NCBI GenBank assembly: GCA_944386545.1
Contig: CALXBK010000008.1
Location: forward strand, 1-64,000
Length of the DNA: 64,000 bases
Source: an uncultured Ruminiclostridium sp.
GTDB lineage: Bacteria > Bacillota > Clostridia > Oscillospirales > Ruminococcaceae
Direction of reading: 5' to 3'
A program made the position numbers and the translations under genes. Positions 49,732 through 58,260 of the stretch are shown here, in pieces. The notes below the pieces were generated by a model, which searched no databases, had not been told where the DNA came from, and saw nothing but the letters and a program-made list of their open reading frames with translations. How positions within the stretch are numbered: position 1 is the stretch's first letter; the number at the start of each line of letters is the position of its first letter.

Positions 49732-49743
49732 GTGTGTCGTTTT
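49732..49743 (-). repeat. Right 12-bp inverted repeat flanking the R-M island
   Basis: GTGTGTCGTTTT, the exact inverse of 46899-46910. It lies 5 bp from the GH5 stop, so the presumed insertion sits between pyrD and GH5. Confidence 0.4.
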
Positions 49744-49748
49744 TAGTA

Positions 49749-50742
49749 TTACAGGAGCTTAATGAGTTCGCTGTAAACGGGCTTATAATGCTCGTCCGTG
49801 ATGCCGAAATCCATCTGTTTATAGTTCCATACGCTTCTTGAAATTTTAAGCTCCTCCAAGGTAGCGTGAATAGCTCTGAACCAATTTAGTGTGCTGTCGG
49901 CGTCGGCGCGGTCGATAACACCGTACTCTCCACAGTAAAGCGGCAGGTCAAGCTTTTTTGCGAGCGCTGTCGCAGGGGCAAAGATGTGCTTAAAGTACTC
50001 TGCATAAATGACTCCCCGAAGAGCTTTCGGTCGGCGTTTTTGATTTCCTTCAAAGGTAAAGGATAGCTCATGTGAAAATCAGCCGGCATTACGTCTATCC
50101 AGTCTGCGCCCTGGTGTGTGAAAACAAGGGGATTATAGCAACGGAAAGTCAGCACCGTGTTTTCATCCCACGGTAAATCGAGAAGGGTAAGACCGTAAAT
50201 ACTGCTGTTAAATATTCCGCCGACTATAATTCTTGTTTTAGGGGCAATTTTGCGTATCTCTTTTAAGGTAAGCGAAGCAATTTTATTCCACGGCTCGGCA
50301 AATTCGGCAGAGGTAATTTCGTTGAGGAGTTCAAAAGCAATGCGGTCGTCATTGCCGTAACGCCTTGCAAGCTCCTGCCAAAGAGCGATAAATTGCTCCT
50401 GAAGCGCAAGGCTTCTGAAAAAAGCGCAATATTGAGGATCATCAAAGGTAAAGCTGCACGTCTTATGCAAATCTATTACAATATTAAGTCCGTATTCTTT
50501 GCTCCATTTAACACAGTTGTCAATGTGTTTCATGCCGCTTTCGATTATTTTACCATCCTCAGTCTGGATTACATTGTAGTCAACGGGCATACGGACATGA
50601 TCGACGCCCATGCTTGCAATTTCTGCTATATCCTCCCTTGTGATAAAAGAAGAAAAATGCTCCTCGGTGTAGCCGTTTTTGCATTGTGATATCCAGCCGC
50701 CGAGATTTACACCCTTTTGTAAAAGCCTCTAAATTCTTTCAT
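49749..50742 (-). pseudogene. GH5-family glycosidase with two single-base frameshifts
   Basis: ATG at 50742 has AGAAAGGA upstream. The start reads MKEFRGFYK, then needs one extra A at the A4 run (50715-50718) to continue KGVNLGGWISQCKNGYTEEH, the typical GH5 opening. The main frame then gives MGVDHVRMPVDYNV, FELLNEITSAEFAEPW (acid/base Glu). It breaks again at a G4 run (50014-50017); one extra G restores VIYAEYFKHIF and CGEYGVID with the nucleophile Glu, to TAA at 49749. Repaired, it would be a 331-residue cytoplasmic beta-glycosidase without signal peptide. As written it is not functional. Confidence 0.85.
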
Positions 50743-50822
50743 ATTATTATTCCTTTCTGCTTCGTTTTAAATAAACAAAACAGCGACTCTATACAAGCAA
50801 GACCACATTTAATGATTTGCCC

Positions 50823-51680
50823 TTACTTAACCGTGGTGACATCCTCGCCGAACCACTTGGTTGAAATTTCTCCGAGTGTACCGTCAGCCTTCATTTCCTT
50901 AAGAATTTTCTGTACCTCGTCACGAAGCGCTTGGTCGTTTTTCCTGAAAGCGATTGCGTATTCCTCTTCTTCAAGTCCCTCTGCGAGCTTTTTGTAGTCC
51001 TTGTCGGAGTTGTTGATTTCGTAGTCCGCTACTACCTCGTCAAGGAATACAGCGTCAACAACGCCAAGGTCAAGCTGCTGGAGTGCCTCAACGTTTGTTG
51101 CAATGGAGCTGATTGTTATATCGTCCTTGATTTCACAGCCCTCAAGAATGGTCTGAGCGGTTGAGCCGTTCTGGACGGAAATCTTCTTGCCTTTGAGCTG
51201 TTCCATCGTGGTAATGTCGCTGTCGCCCTTTACTACAAATACCATGGCGTTCTTCATATAGGGCTCGGAGAGGTTCATCTTCTCTGCACGCTCCTCGTTA
51301 ATGCTGAGCCCGTTCCATACGCAGTCGCATTTGCCTATATCAAGGTCGGTGTTGAGTGTGCTCCAGTTGATAGGCTGTTTTACAAGCTCAACGCCCATTC
51401 TCTTGCAGACCTCGGTTGCAACATCAATGTCAAAGCCTACAATCTCATTGTTTTCGTCGGTGTAGCCCATCGGCTTGAAGGTCGCATCAAGACCGAGGAC
51501 CAGCTTGCCCGCATCCTTCACCTTTTGCAATGAATTGTCCTCACCTGTCGGCGAGGATGTCGTATCGCTGTGTACGGGCGCCGAGGAGCTTGTCTGCTGC
51601 GAACAGCCTGCAAAACCGAGCGCCATTACAGCTGCGGCTGCGACTGCCAGAGCTGTGAATTTAAAAGTGTTCTTTTTCAT
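50823..51680 (-). CDS. Polar amino-acid ABC transporter substrate-binding lipoprotein
   Basis: 285 residues. Signal peptide with lipobox ALGFAGC (Cys about 26), a Ser/Thr linker, then an SBP family 3 domain: KLVLGLDATFKPMGYTDENNEIVGFDIDVATEVCKRMGVE, DCVWNGLSINEERAEKMNLSEPYMKNAM, KGKKISVQNGSTAQTI and AIAFRKNDQALRDEV. It should bind a polar amino acid outside the cell, most likely glutamine-like. No permease or ATPase is nearby, so it is an orphan component. Expressed from its own promoter at 51768-51796. Confidence 0.88.
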   Translation of the reverse strand: MKKNTFKFTALAVAAAAVMALGFAGCSQQTSSSAPVHSDTTSSPTGEDNSLQKVKDAGKLVLGLDATFKPMGYTDENNEIVGFDIDVATEVCKRMGVELVKQPINWSTLNTDLDIGKCDCVWNGLSINEERAEKMNLSEPYMKNAMVFVVKGDSDITTMEQLKGKKISVQNGSTAQTILEGCEIKDDITISSIATNVEALQQLDLGVVDAVFLDEVVADYEINNSDKDYKKLAEGLEEEEYAIAFRKNDQALRDEVQKILKEMKADGTLGEISTKWFGEDVTTVK

Positions 51681-51767
51681 TTTTATCCCTTTCCTTTCTT
51701 TGACTTTTGTAATTTATCACGCAAAAGTTTAAGGCAATCCTATACGCTTTGCGGAATTTATGACATC

Positions 51768-51796
51768 ATTATACTTTATTTTTAATAATATTTCAA
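51768..51796 (-). promoter_or_regulatory. Promoter of the solute-binding lipoprotein gene
   Basis: On the minus strand TTGAAA (51796-51791), 17-bp spacer, TATAAT (51773-51768). Confidence 0.8.
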
Positions 51797-51874
51797 GATT
51801 TATCAGCAAAAAAATTCCGTGCAAAGGGTATATTTCATTTATTTGCACATTTAATGCTGTCTTAAATATATATG

Positions 51875-52582
51875 TTATAGAATATTTTTAAGCAGCCTTC
51901 TGCGGGAGTTGTAATCCGGCATATATTTTTCAAGCTCTTTATAAAAGCGTTCGCTGTGGTCGGCGTGGAGAAAATGGGTAAATTCATGCGCCACGACATA
52001 TTCGCAGGCGGCAAGAGGCGCAAGGGAAAGCAGGGTATTGAATTTCAGTATCTTTTTTTCCGGGATACAGCTACCCCAGCGTGATTTCATCTTCTGCACC
52101 TTTATAACGGGAAAATCAATGCCAAGCCATGAATAATACTCTGCGTGAGCCTTTTTACAAAGCTGTGTGATTACCGTCAGGGAATGACTTTTGAGCAGGT
52201 TGTCAAATATTTTTTCGTTAAGCGCATTGTCATTTTCGCTTGTTGTAAGCAGGAGAAGGCTTCCGTTTGAAAGTAAAGCGCCGCATTTGTCGGATTTAAG
52301 CAGGATTACGGTATAGCTTTCCCCGAAAAGCGTAACTTTTTGGCCGCTTTTCAGTAAGGAGGCTTTTTTAGCTTCTGACGCTTTGCCGTATTTGTCAAGC
52401 GCAAAGAGAATAAGCTGCTGCTTTGAGCGCATAAATTCTTCAATCCGCTGTTTTGATATGCGGCTTGGCGCAGAAACGCTGACAGAGCAGTCCGGCTTTA
52501 TGCGAAGGTTTATATTCTTTATTTTCTTTTTTGTAAGCTCGTAGGTAATTTCCCTGCCGCCGAGTATTATTTTTCCCGTCAT
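51875..52582 (-). CDS. YgjP-like zinc metallopeptidase-domain protein
   Basis: 235 residues. The DUF45/YgjP family signature is complete: ITYELTKKKIKNINLRIKPD at the N-terminus, MKSRWGSCIPEKKILKFNTLLSLAPLAACEYVVAHEFTHFLHADHS with the HExxH zinc motif, and ERFYKELEKYMPDYNSRRRLL. Cytoplasmic. The E. coli homologue has been linked to UTP pyrophosphatase activity, and others to protein cleavage; the role here is unknown. No clear operon partner. Confidence 0.85.
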   Translation of the reverse strand: MTGKIILGGREITYELTKKKIKNINLRIKPDCSVSVSAPSRISKQRIEEFMRSKQQLILFALDKYGKASEAKKASLLKSGQKVTLFGESYTVILLKSDKCGALLSNGSLLLLTTSENDNALNEKIFDNLLKSHSLTVITQLCKKAHAEYYSWLGIDFPVIKVQKMKSRWGSCIPEKKILKFNTLLSLAPLAACEYVVAHEFTHFLHADHSERFYKELEKYMPDYNSRRRLLKNIL

Positions 52583-52641
52583 TTTTCCTTATTGCCAATA
52601 ACAATGCCGCATAAACCGTAACAATTTATGCGGCTGTATTC

Positions 52642-53715
52642 TTATTCTTCTTCTGCCTGCGACTGCTCGCTGTCAGTTGCTTCGTCATTTTCAAAAACCG
52701 AGCATATCTCAGAGGTTGCCTTGATACCGTATTCTCCGTTTACCAGCAGCTCGCCCCATTCGGGAGTGAGGTCTGTGCCTGCCCAGTCGCGGGAAACATC
52801 GAGATAAGCTACATCCTCGTTGTTGCCCTTCCAGGACCATGCGAAATAACCTACATTCTTTTCGGTGGTGTACTTCATGATGGTTTCCTCGTCCACATCG
52901 CCGTCGGAGTGCTTATAGCCGAATTCGCCTATCAGAAGACAAAGGTTGTTTTGGAGAGCCGTGTCAATGGTTTTCTTTATCAGCGCTTCGTTCTTGCCTG
53001 CCGTGCCGTACATATGAACGGCGAACATCGTGTTTGCGAGCGTGTCCGCTTCAAAAATTTCGTTACCGTAGGTAAGAATACTGTCGGCGCACTGTCCCCA
53101 GCCTGCCGAATCCACAATGAGAGTATTGGTTATTCCTGCTTCTCTGAGCTTCTTTATTGCGTCGATATAAGCGTCACGCCAGGTTTCAAGGTCGTTGTAC
53201 CCGCCGTACCACTCGTTTGCAATATTCACAATGACATACGCCTTGTTTGATTCGAGTATGTCCTTTACATCAATCCAGTAATCAACGGCGTGTTCAAGAT
53301 AGGAAACATCATTCTTTCCCGTACCGTCATGTATTTCAAGCACTGCTATAAGGTTGCGCTTCTTGCACTTCTGGATAAGGTTTCTCAGCTCTGCCTTTGA
53401 AGTCTTATCCCACTGGTCGCCGTCGGAAAGCACAAGCCTTACCGCATTACAGCCGACATACTGCATACCGTTGAGAGCGTCGTCGCTGTTGTCCTTAAAC
53501 CAGGTGTAGGCAAAGTTTACGCCCCTCATTACAAATTCGTTTCCGTAGCCGTCCAGCAGCTTAGTGCCGTCAACTTTGAAGCCCTCCGGCTCTTTTACCT
53601 CCTCAACCTGTGACTGAACAGAGGAAGCAGTCTGTGATGAAGCGGGAGCATTACTGCATGACGTAATCGTGAAAATCATCGCCACGCATAACAATGCGGA
53701 TAAAATTCTTTTCAT
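52642..53715 (-). CDS. GH5-type glycosidase lipoprotein (mannanase/endoglucanase-like)
   Basis: 357 residues. Signal peptide with lipobox FTITSC (Cys about 20), a short linker, then a GH5 barrel: GNEFVMRGVNFAYTWF, NAVRLVLSDG, VLEIHDGTGKND, acid/base Glu in IVNIANEWYGGY, MFAVHMYGTAG and nucleophile Glu in LLIGEFGYKH, with the last strand YFAWSWKGN. The IANEWYG and SWKGN motifs recall GH5 subfamily 8 beta-mannanases, but endoglucanase is not excluded. Start at ATG 53715 with AAAGGG upstream. It would be anchored on the outer face of the membrane, with an acidic C-terminal tail. Confidence 0.85.
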   Translation of the reverse strand: MKRILSALLCVAMIFTITSCSNAPASSQTASSVQSQVEEVKEPEGFKVDGTKLLDGYGNEFVMRGVNFAYTWFKDNSDDALNGMQYVGCNAVRLVLSDGDQWDKTSKAELRNLIQKCKKRNLIAVLEIHDGTGKNDVSYLEHAVDYWIDVKDILESNKAYVIVNIANEWYGGYNDLETWRDAYIDAIKKLREAGITNTLIVDSAGWGQCADSILTYGNEIFEADTLANTMFAVHMYGTAGKNEALIKKTIDTALQNNLCLLIGEFGYKHSDGDVDEETIMKYTTEKNVGYFAWSWKGNNEDVAYLDVSRDWAGTDLTPEWGELLVNGEYGIKATSEICSVFENDEATDSEQSQAEEE

Positions 53716-53770
53716 ACTTTCGTACCCTTTCTTTGCTTTCATTTCGTTACATATATTTTAGCTGAATGAC

Positions 53771-53799
53771 ATTATACACAATTTTTTACCAATTGTCAA
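53771..53799 (-). promoter_or_regulatory. Consensus promoter of the GH5 lipoprotein gene
   Basis: On the minus strand TTGACA (53799-53794), 17-bp spacer, TATAAT (53776-53771), 55 bp before the ATG at 53715. Confidence 0.85.
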
Positions 53800-53815
53800 A
53801 TCCGTGTAAAATCAC

Positions 53816-54700
53816 TTATTTTTTGCTTTCGGTAAAGGCGGTTTTGGACGGCTTGGGAATAAGATTTACCGTAACAAGCTCGGGACGGTTGAATACCCTC
53901 GGCACGGCTATTACGGTTGACGGCTTCCATAAGCCTCTGCTTACAAGGTGCACCGTATCTCCGTGACAGTAAAGACCGTTTGTGTATTTCGGGAAAAAGC
54001 CCTGTCCCGGAGCGTAAACACCCTCGATAAGTCCGGGTATGCGCCATTGTCCTCCGTGGGCGTGTCCCGACAGGATAAGGTCGAAGCCGCCCTTTAAATA
54101 TTCGTCAATCTGTTCGGGAAAGTGTGCAAGCAACATTCTGTAACGGCTGCCGTCAATATCCGCTGTAACTGCATCAAGTTGATTTATAAGCTCTCCGTCA
54201 ATCTCGTCATAGGTGTGCGCATCATAAATACCGCAGATTTCAAGGCTGTTGCCGTTTATGCTTATTACCTCGCCGCTTCCTTCAAGCACGGTTACTCCGT
54301 AGTCTGAAAGCGTCTGCTTGATAAGCGCGCTGTCCCCCCTTGAATTTTCATGATTGCCCATTGCGTAATAGCAAGGGTATTTTTCGGCAAGCTCTTTTGC
54401 CAGAAGGTAAGCGTTTTTCGGATAATGCATTTTTGTCTTATCCGCAATATCGCCGCCGAAAATGATTATATCCGGCTTTTCGGCTTCCACGGCTTGGATA
54501 AGCTGTGATTGTCCCTTTCCGAAGAGGCTGTCATGCAAATCCGAGATAAACACGAGCTTAACGGAAGCTGACAGCTTTTCGGAGTAAATATTGTATGAAG
54601 TGAGCTGAAGCCTTGTGTCGCAGGCAACCGCACCGAAAGCGCAGAGGACTGCCGTCGCTGTGCCTATCGCTATATTCCTTTTGGCATTTCGTGAGAGCAT
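53816..54700 (-). CDS. Membrane-anchored calcineurin-like metallophosphoesterase
   Basis: 294 residues. An N-terminal hydrophobic segment with GAVAC may act as signal anchor or lipobox. The phosphoesterase motifs follow: FISDLHDSLFG, IIFGGDIADK, AMGNHENSRGD, MLLAHFPEQ and LSGHAHGGQWRIP, a complete dinuclear site of the YkuE-like group. Some members act on lipid or nucleotide phosphodiesters at the membrane; the substrate here is unknown. It starts 9 bp after the dCMP deaminase stop, so the two are cotranscribed. Confidence 0.87.
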   Translation of the reverse strand: MLSRNAKRNIAIGTATAVLCAFGAVACDTRLQLTSYNIYSEKLSASVKLVFISDLHDSLFGKGQSQLIQAVEAEKPDIIIFGGDIADKTKMHYPKNAYLLAKELAEKYPCYYAMGNHENSRGDSALIKQTLSDYGVTVLEGSGEVISINGNSLEICGIYDAHTYDEIDGELINQLDAVTADIDGSRYRMLLAHFPEQIDEYLKGGFDLILSGHAHGGQWRIPGLIEGVYAPGQGFFPKYTNGLYCHGDTVHLVSRGLWKPSTVIAVPRVFNRPELVTVNLIPKPSKTAFTESKK

Positions 54701-54709
54701 ACCGCCACC

Positions 54710-55198
54710 TTAATATCCTTCCGAGCCGTCTATGCTTTTGTCGTTTTCAATCCAGTCGCTGACGGTAATAACATTGTAGCTATCCCTGTCAACACGGACT
54801 ATTACTTCCTTTATTCCCGCATTTATTATAAGCCGCTTGCACATGGTGCAGGGCTCAACATCTCCGTAAAGCTCACCCGTCACCGCATTATGGCAGGCAA
54901 GGTAAAGCGTTGCGCCGAGCATATCCGTCCTTGCGGCGGAGATTATGCAGTTTGCCTCGGCGTGAACGGAGCGGCAAAGCTCGTACCGCTGGCCTCTGGG
55001 AACGTTGAGCTTTTCTCTGGTGCATATTCCGAGGTCACAGCAGTTTTTAAGACCTCTCGGCGCGCCGTTGTAGCCGGTTGATACAATTTCATCGTTATGT
55101 ACTATTATAGCTCCGAAGTTTCTGCGCAGGCAGGTGCCTCTTTCGCATACCGTTTCGGCTATGTCAAGGTAGTAATTGGTTTTGTCCCGTCTGTTCAT
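54710..55198 (-). CDS. Deoxycytidylate deaminase
   Basis: 162 residues. Zinc-dependent dCMP deaminase producing dUMP for thymidylate synthesis. The zinc site is His-Ala-Glu in SVHAEANCI and Cys-x-x-Cys in EPCTMCKR; the second structural metal site (CDLGICTREKLNVPRGQRYELCR) and VSTGYNGAPRG are typical of ComE-type enzymes. The start is ATG at 55198 with GGAGG; a longer frame runs into the promoter region. Confidence 0.9.
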   Translation of the reverse strand: MNRRDKTNYYLDIAETVCERGTCLRRNFGAIIVHNDEIVSTGYNGAPRGLKNCCDLGICTREKLNVPRGQRYELCRSVHAEANCIISAARTDMLGATLYLACHNAVTGELYGDVEPCTMCKRLIINAGIKEVIVRVDRDSYNVITVSDWIENDKSIDGSEGY

Positions 55199-55261
55199 GT
55201 TTGCCTCCGTAAGCGTTTTTTGAGCTGAATACCGTTTGTACTGCGTTTCAGTTCTTATATA

Positions 55262-55290
55262 AACATAACATAATATACGGAATTTGTCAA
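55262..55290 (-). promoter_or_regulatory. Possible promoter of the dCMP deaminase/phosphoesterase pair
   Basis: On the minus strand TTGACA (55290-55285), 17-bp spacer, TATGTT as a weak -10 (55267-55262). Confidence 0.45.
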
Positions 55291-55387
55291 TAAAAATTGC
55301 TTTACGGAAATTGCCGCTGCGAGGTAATACAAACGGCATTTTGTGCATAGATTTCTGTAAGGAAATCAAAAGAAAGGACGTGCCGCA

Positions 55388-56107
55388 ATGAATACCGATG
55401 TATTGGACAAGACCGAGGATTTTTTAAACGAGAGAAACGGCGTGTACGAAGAAAACGCAAAGCCGTCAGAAGAGCCTGTCCCCGCAGAAATTTGCGCTGA
55501 GGGAGCAAATAACAGTCAGATTATGATAAAGCACCGTAAAAAAGCTCCGATTGGACTTTTTCTTCTGTGTCTTGTGCTTGTCGGCGGGATTGCGGGGTTT
55601 ATGCTGTGCAGGCTTTCGGGAGAGCTTATTTCACAAAGAGAGCTTACCGATTTTCTCACGCTGAGAATAAAGGGCGGCTTTTTTTCAAATGCCGTGTCCT
55701 CGTTTTTCGGCTGCATGGTGTGGATAGCGGCGGCGTTTGTCTGCGGGCTGTGCGCTGTGGGACAGCCGCTCGTCTTTTTACTGCCGCTTTTTAAGGGGAT
55801 AGGTGCGGGAGTAACCCTGTCGGGACTGATTTCCCTGTACGGCGGCAACGGCATTGCCTGCTTTGCGGCATTTGTACTGCCGGGTACTGCTATGGGGACG
55901 GTTTTGTGCGTTTACGAGTGCCGCTGTGCCGTAAGCGCTTCAAACCGACTGCTTAAATACATACGGGGAGCAAGGCTTCAGGGGGAGAGCCGCGAATACT
56001 TCTCACTTTATTTCATGCGCTTTGCGGTATGCTCGGCGGGCTGTTTCATAAGCGGGATAATCGATGCGGGAATTTCTTTGCTTCTGTCGGGATTATTTGT
56101 AATTTAG
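55388..56107 (+). CDS. SpoIIM-like integral membrane protein
   Basis: 239 residues. A polar N-terminal 55 residues precede about five membrane segments. The central part (VWIAAAFVCGLCAVGQPLVFLLPLFKGIGAGVTLSGLISLYGGNGIACFAAFVLPGTAMGTVLCVYE) has the P-x-x-KG-x-x-xG and LP pattern of SpoIIM/YoaR-type proteins, which in sporulating Firmicutes help forespore engulfment. Homology is judged by pattern only. GAAAGGA precedes the ATG. pduL follows behind its own promoter. Confidence 0.5.
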   Translation: MNTDVLDKTEDFLNERNGVYEENAKPSEEPVPAEICAEGANNSQIMIKHRKKAPIGLFLLCLVLVGGIAGFMLCRLSGELISQRELTDFLTLRIKGGFFSNAVSSFFGCMVWIAAAFVCGLCAVGQPLVFLLPLFKGIGAGVTLSGLISLYGGNGIACFAAFVLPGTAMGTVLCVYECRCAVSASNRLLKYIRGARLQGESREYFSLYFMRFAVCSAGCFISGIIDAGISLLLSGLFVI

Positions 56108-56110
56108 CAC

Positions 56111-56139
56111 TTGAATTTTTTGCCGTGAGGGTGTATAAT
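56111..56139 (+). promoter_or_regulatory. Promoter of pduL
   Basis: TTGAAT (56111-56116), 17-bp spacer, TATAAT (56134-56139), 49 bp before the pduL ATG. Confidence 0.8.
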
Positions 56140-56188
56140 AGTTCAGTAATGAACTTTGCGGTTTCCGCAAGAAAGAAGGATATATATC

Positions 56189-56767
56189 ATGGAAAAGATG
56201 GAAGTTTTGCTCGAAACCTCGGCTCGTCACGTTCATGTAAGCGCAGAGGCTTTGGAAGTACTGTTCGGCAAGGGCTATGAGCTTACAAAGAAAAAGGACC
56301 TTTCTCAGCCCGGTCAGTTTGCCTGCGAGGAGAGAGTTACCGTTACAGGCCCTAAGAGAGCGCTCGCAAACGTTTCGATTTTAGGCCCTGTACGTCCCGA
56401 AACACAGGTTGAGCTTTCCGCTACCGATGCGCGTTCAATCGGCTGTGCAATCGCTGTAAGAGAATCGGGCGACATAAAGGGCACACCCGGCTGTAAGCTG
56501 ACAGGTCCCTGCGGAGAAATTGAAATCAGCGAGGGCGTTATCGTTGCAAAGCGTCACATTCACCTCGTTCCCGAAACTGCTGACAAGTGGGGCGTTAAAA
56601 ACAAGGATACAGTAAGCGTAAAGATTCAATCCGACGGCAGATGTGCGGTTTTAGGCGATGTCGTTGTCAGAGTAAGCGAAAAGTTTGCAGACGCAATGCA
56701 CATTGATACCGACGAGTCAAACGCTGTTATGGCGACTCCCGGCATGATGGTTGAGGTTATCAAGTAG
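56189..56767 (+). CDS. pduL: PduL-type phosphate acyltransferase
   Basis: 192 residues. PduL interconverts acyl-CoA and acyl phosphate. The two His-rich zinc motifs are present: ETSARHVHVSAEALEVLFG and VAKRHIHLVPETADKWGV, with the C-terminal ADAMHIDTDESNAVM. The microcompartment-targeting N-terminal extension is absent and no BMC shell genes are nearby, so it probably works in the cytosol as the phosphotransacetylase for acetate formation. Start ATG 56189 behind AAGGA. Monocistronic: own promoter and terminator. Confidence 0.9.
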   Translation: MEKMEVLLETSARHVHVSAEALEVLFGKGYELTKKKDLSQPGQFACEERVTVTGPKRALANVSILGPVRPETQVELSATDARSIGCAIAVRESGDIKGTPGCKLTGPCGEIEISEGVIVAKRHIHLVPETADKWGVKNKDTVSVKIQSDGRCAVLGDVVVRVSEKFADAMHIDTDESNAVMATPGMMVEVIK

Positions 56768-56782
56768 TTACATAGTATCTTC

Positions 56783-56813
56783 ATATCCGGCGGGCAATAT
56801 CTCTGCCGGATAT
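56783..56813 (+). terminator. Terminator of pduL
   Basis: ATATCCGGC / GCCGGATAT, 9-bp perfect stem with 13-nt loop, followed by TTCTTTG, 15 bp after the stop. Confidence 0.7.
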
Positions 56814-56827
56814 TTCTTTGAATAAAA

Positions 56828-56865
56828 AACAGCCGCTTCCCGTAAATACACGGCAAGCGGCTGTT
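56828..56865. terminator. Second, bidirectional hairpin after pduL
   Basis: AACAGCCGCTT / AAGCGGCTGTT, 11-bp perfect stem followed by TATTT; on the other strand by TTTTTATT. It backs up the first terminator. Confidence 0.65.
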
Positions 56866-56995
56866 TATTTACCGTTAATTGAGCAACGGGGCAATAAGGA
56901 TTAATCACCGCACTCGACGCTGAAGTTTTAATAAGTTTAATCCCGTAAAAATCATGTTGGGAGCATTATTTTTTTGCAACAAGGCGTCTGCGGTA

Positions 56996-57024
56996 TTGCA
57001 ATTATGAAGAAAATATGATAAAAT
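56996..57024 (+). promoter_or_regulatory. Promoter of the aminotransferase-trpS operon
   Basis: TTGCAA (56996-57001), 17-bp spacer, TAAAAT (57019-57024). No T-box leader is present before these genes. Confidence 0.65.
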
Positions 57025-57064
57025 AAAGGTTAATCATACGCAATATAAAGGAGGATTTTTAACA

Positions 57065-58249
57065 ATGAATGCTTTTTCATACAGGGTACAGAGCTTACAG
57101 CCGTCTGTGATAAGAGAAATACTCAAATTTACAGCCGATCCGTCGGTCATCAGCTTTGCGGCCGGAAATCCCGCACCCGAGGCGTTTCCTGCCGAGGAGA
57201 TTGCGAGAATAACAAACGAAATTCTCACAAAAACTCCCGTTGATGCGCTTCAGTATTCCGTTACCGAGGGCTACACCCCGCTTCGCAACCGAATAAAGAA
57301 GGACCTTGAGAAGAAGGGAATGTTCGACAGCAACGATGAGGACGTTGTTATCACCTGCGGCGCACAGCAGGCTATTGAAGTGATAACAAAGGAAATATGC
57401 AACGAGGGCGACGTGATAATCTGTGAAGCTCCTACCTTTGTAGGCTCGCTCAACGCCTTCCGTTCCTACAATGCAAAGCTTATCGGCGTTGATATGGACG
57501 ATGAGGGAATAGACATAGAAAAGCTTGAAAAAACGCTTGAAAAGCATCAGCGTGTGGCGTTTATCTACCTTATCCCGAATTTCCAGAACCCTACCGGCAA
57601 GACCATGAGCCTTGAAAGACGTAAGCAGGTGCTGGCGCTTGCGCAGAAGCACAACGTATACATTCTTGAGGATAACCCCTACGGTGATCTCAGATACATC
57701 GGCGAGGACGTTCCTTCCATAAAGTCGCTTGACAAGACAGGCCATGTGCTTTATGCCGGAACATTCTCAAAGGTGCTTGCTCCGGGATTGAGAGTGGGCT
57801 ATCTGTGCGCTCCGAAGAACGTCATTTCAAAGGCGGTTGTATGTATGCAGGTTTCTACCGTGCACACCTCAATACTTCCGCAGATGATAGCGTACAAATT
57901 CATTACCGAGAACAATTTTGACGAGCATCTCGAAAAGCTCAGAGCGATATACAGACGAAAATCCGATCTTATGCTGAACGCTCTTAAAATGCAGATGCCC
58001 AAATCCATAAGCTTTACAGAGCCCGAGGGCGGACTGTTTATATGGGGCACGCTTCCTGACGGGGATATGAATTACTTCTGCAAAAAGGCGGTACAGAATA
58101 AGGTTGCGGTTGTTCCCGGCAACGCCTTCTTAACCGATGAAACTCAGCCCTGCCTTTCGTTCAGGCTTAATTACTCCACTCCCACCGACGAGCAGATTGA
58201 AAAGGGCGTGGCGATACTTGCCCAGGTCGCAAAGACCATGTACAAATAA
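57065..58249 (+). CDS. Class I/II PLP-dependent aminotransferase (2-aminoadipate/aromatic type)
   Basis: 394 residues, aminotransferase alone without the GntR domain of MocR proteins. VISFAAGNPAPEAFP, LQYSVTEGYTPLRNRI, CGAQQAIEVI, IYLIPNFQNPTGKTMSLERR, EDNPYGDLRY and the PLP lysine in AGTFSKVLAPGLRVGYL mark the LysN/KAT-like group. Such enzymes use broad amino acid ranges (2-aminoadipate, aromatic, branched). The stop is 11 bp before trpS, so they form an operon; the pairing may point to aromatic substrates but this is inference. Confidence 0.87.
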   Translation: MNAFSYRVQSLQPSVIREILKFTADPSVISFAAGNPAPEAFPAEEIARITNEILTKTPVDALQYSVTEGYTPLRNRIKKDLEKKGMFDSNDEDVVITCGAQQAIEVITKEICNEGDVIICEAPTFVGSLNAFRSYNAKLIGVDMDDEGIDIEKLEKTLEKHQRVAFIYLIPNFQNPTGKTMSLERRKQVLALAQKHNVYILEDNPYGDLRYIGEDVPSIKSLDKTGHVLYAGTFSKVLAPGLRVGYLCAPKNVISKAVVCMQVSTVHTSILPQMIAYKFITENNFDEHLEKLRAIYRRKSDLMLNALKMQMPKSISFTEPEGGLFIWGTLPDGDMNYFCKKAVQNKVAVVPGNAFLTDETQPCLSFRLNYSTPTDEQIEKGVAILAQVAKTMYK

Positions 58250-58260
58250 AGGAGAAATAT

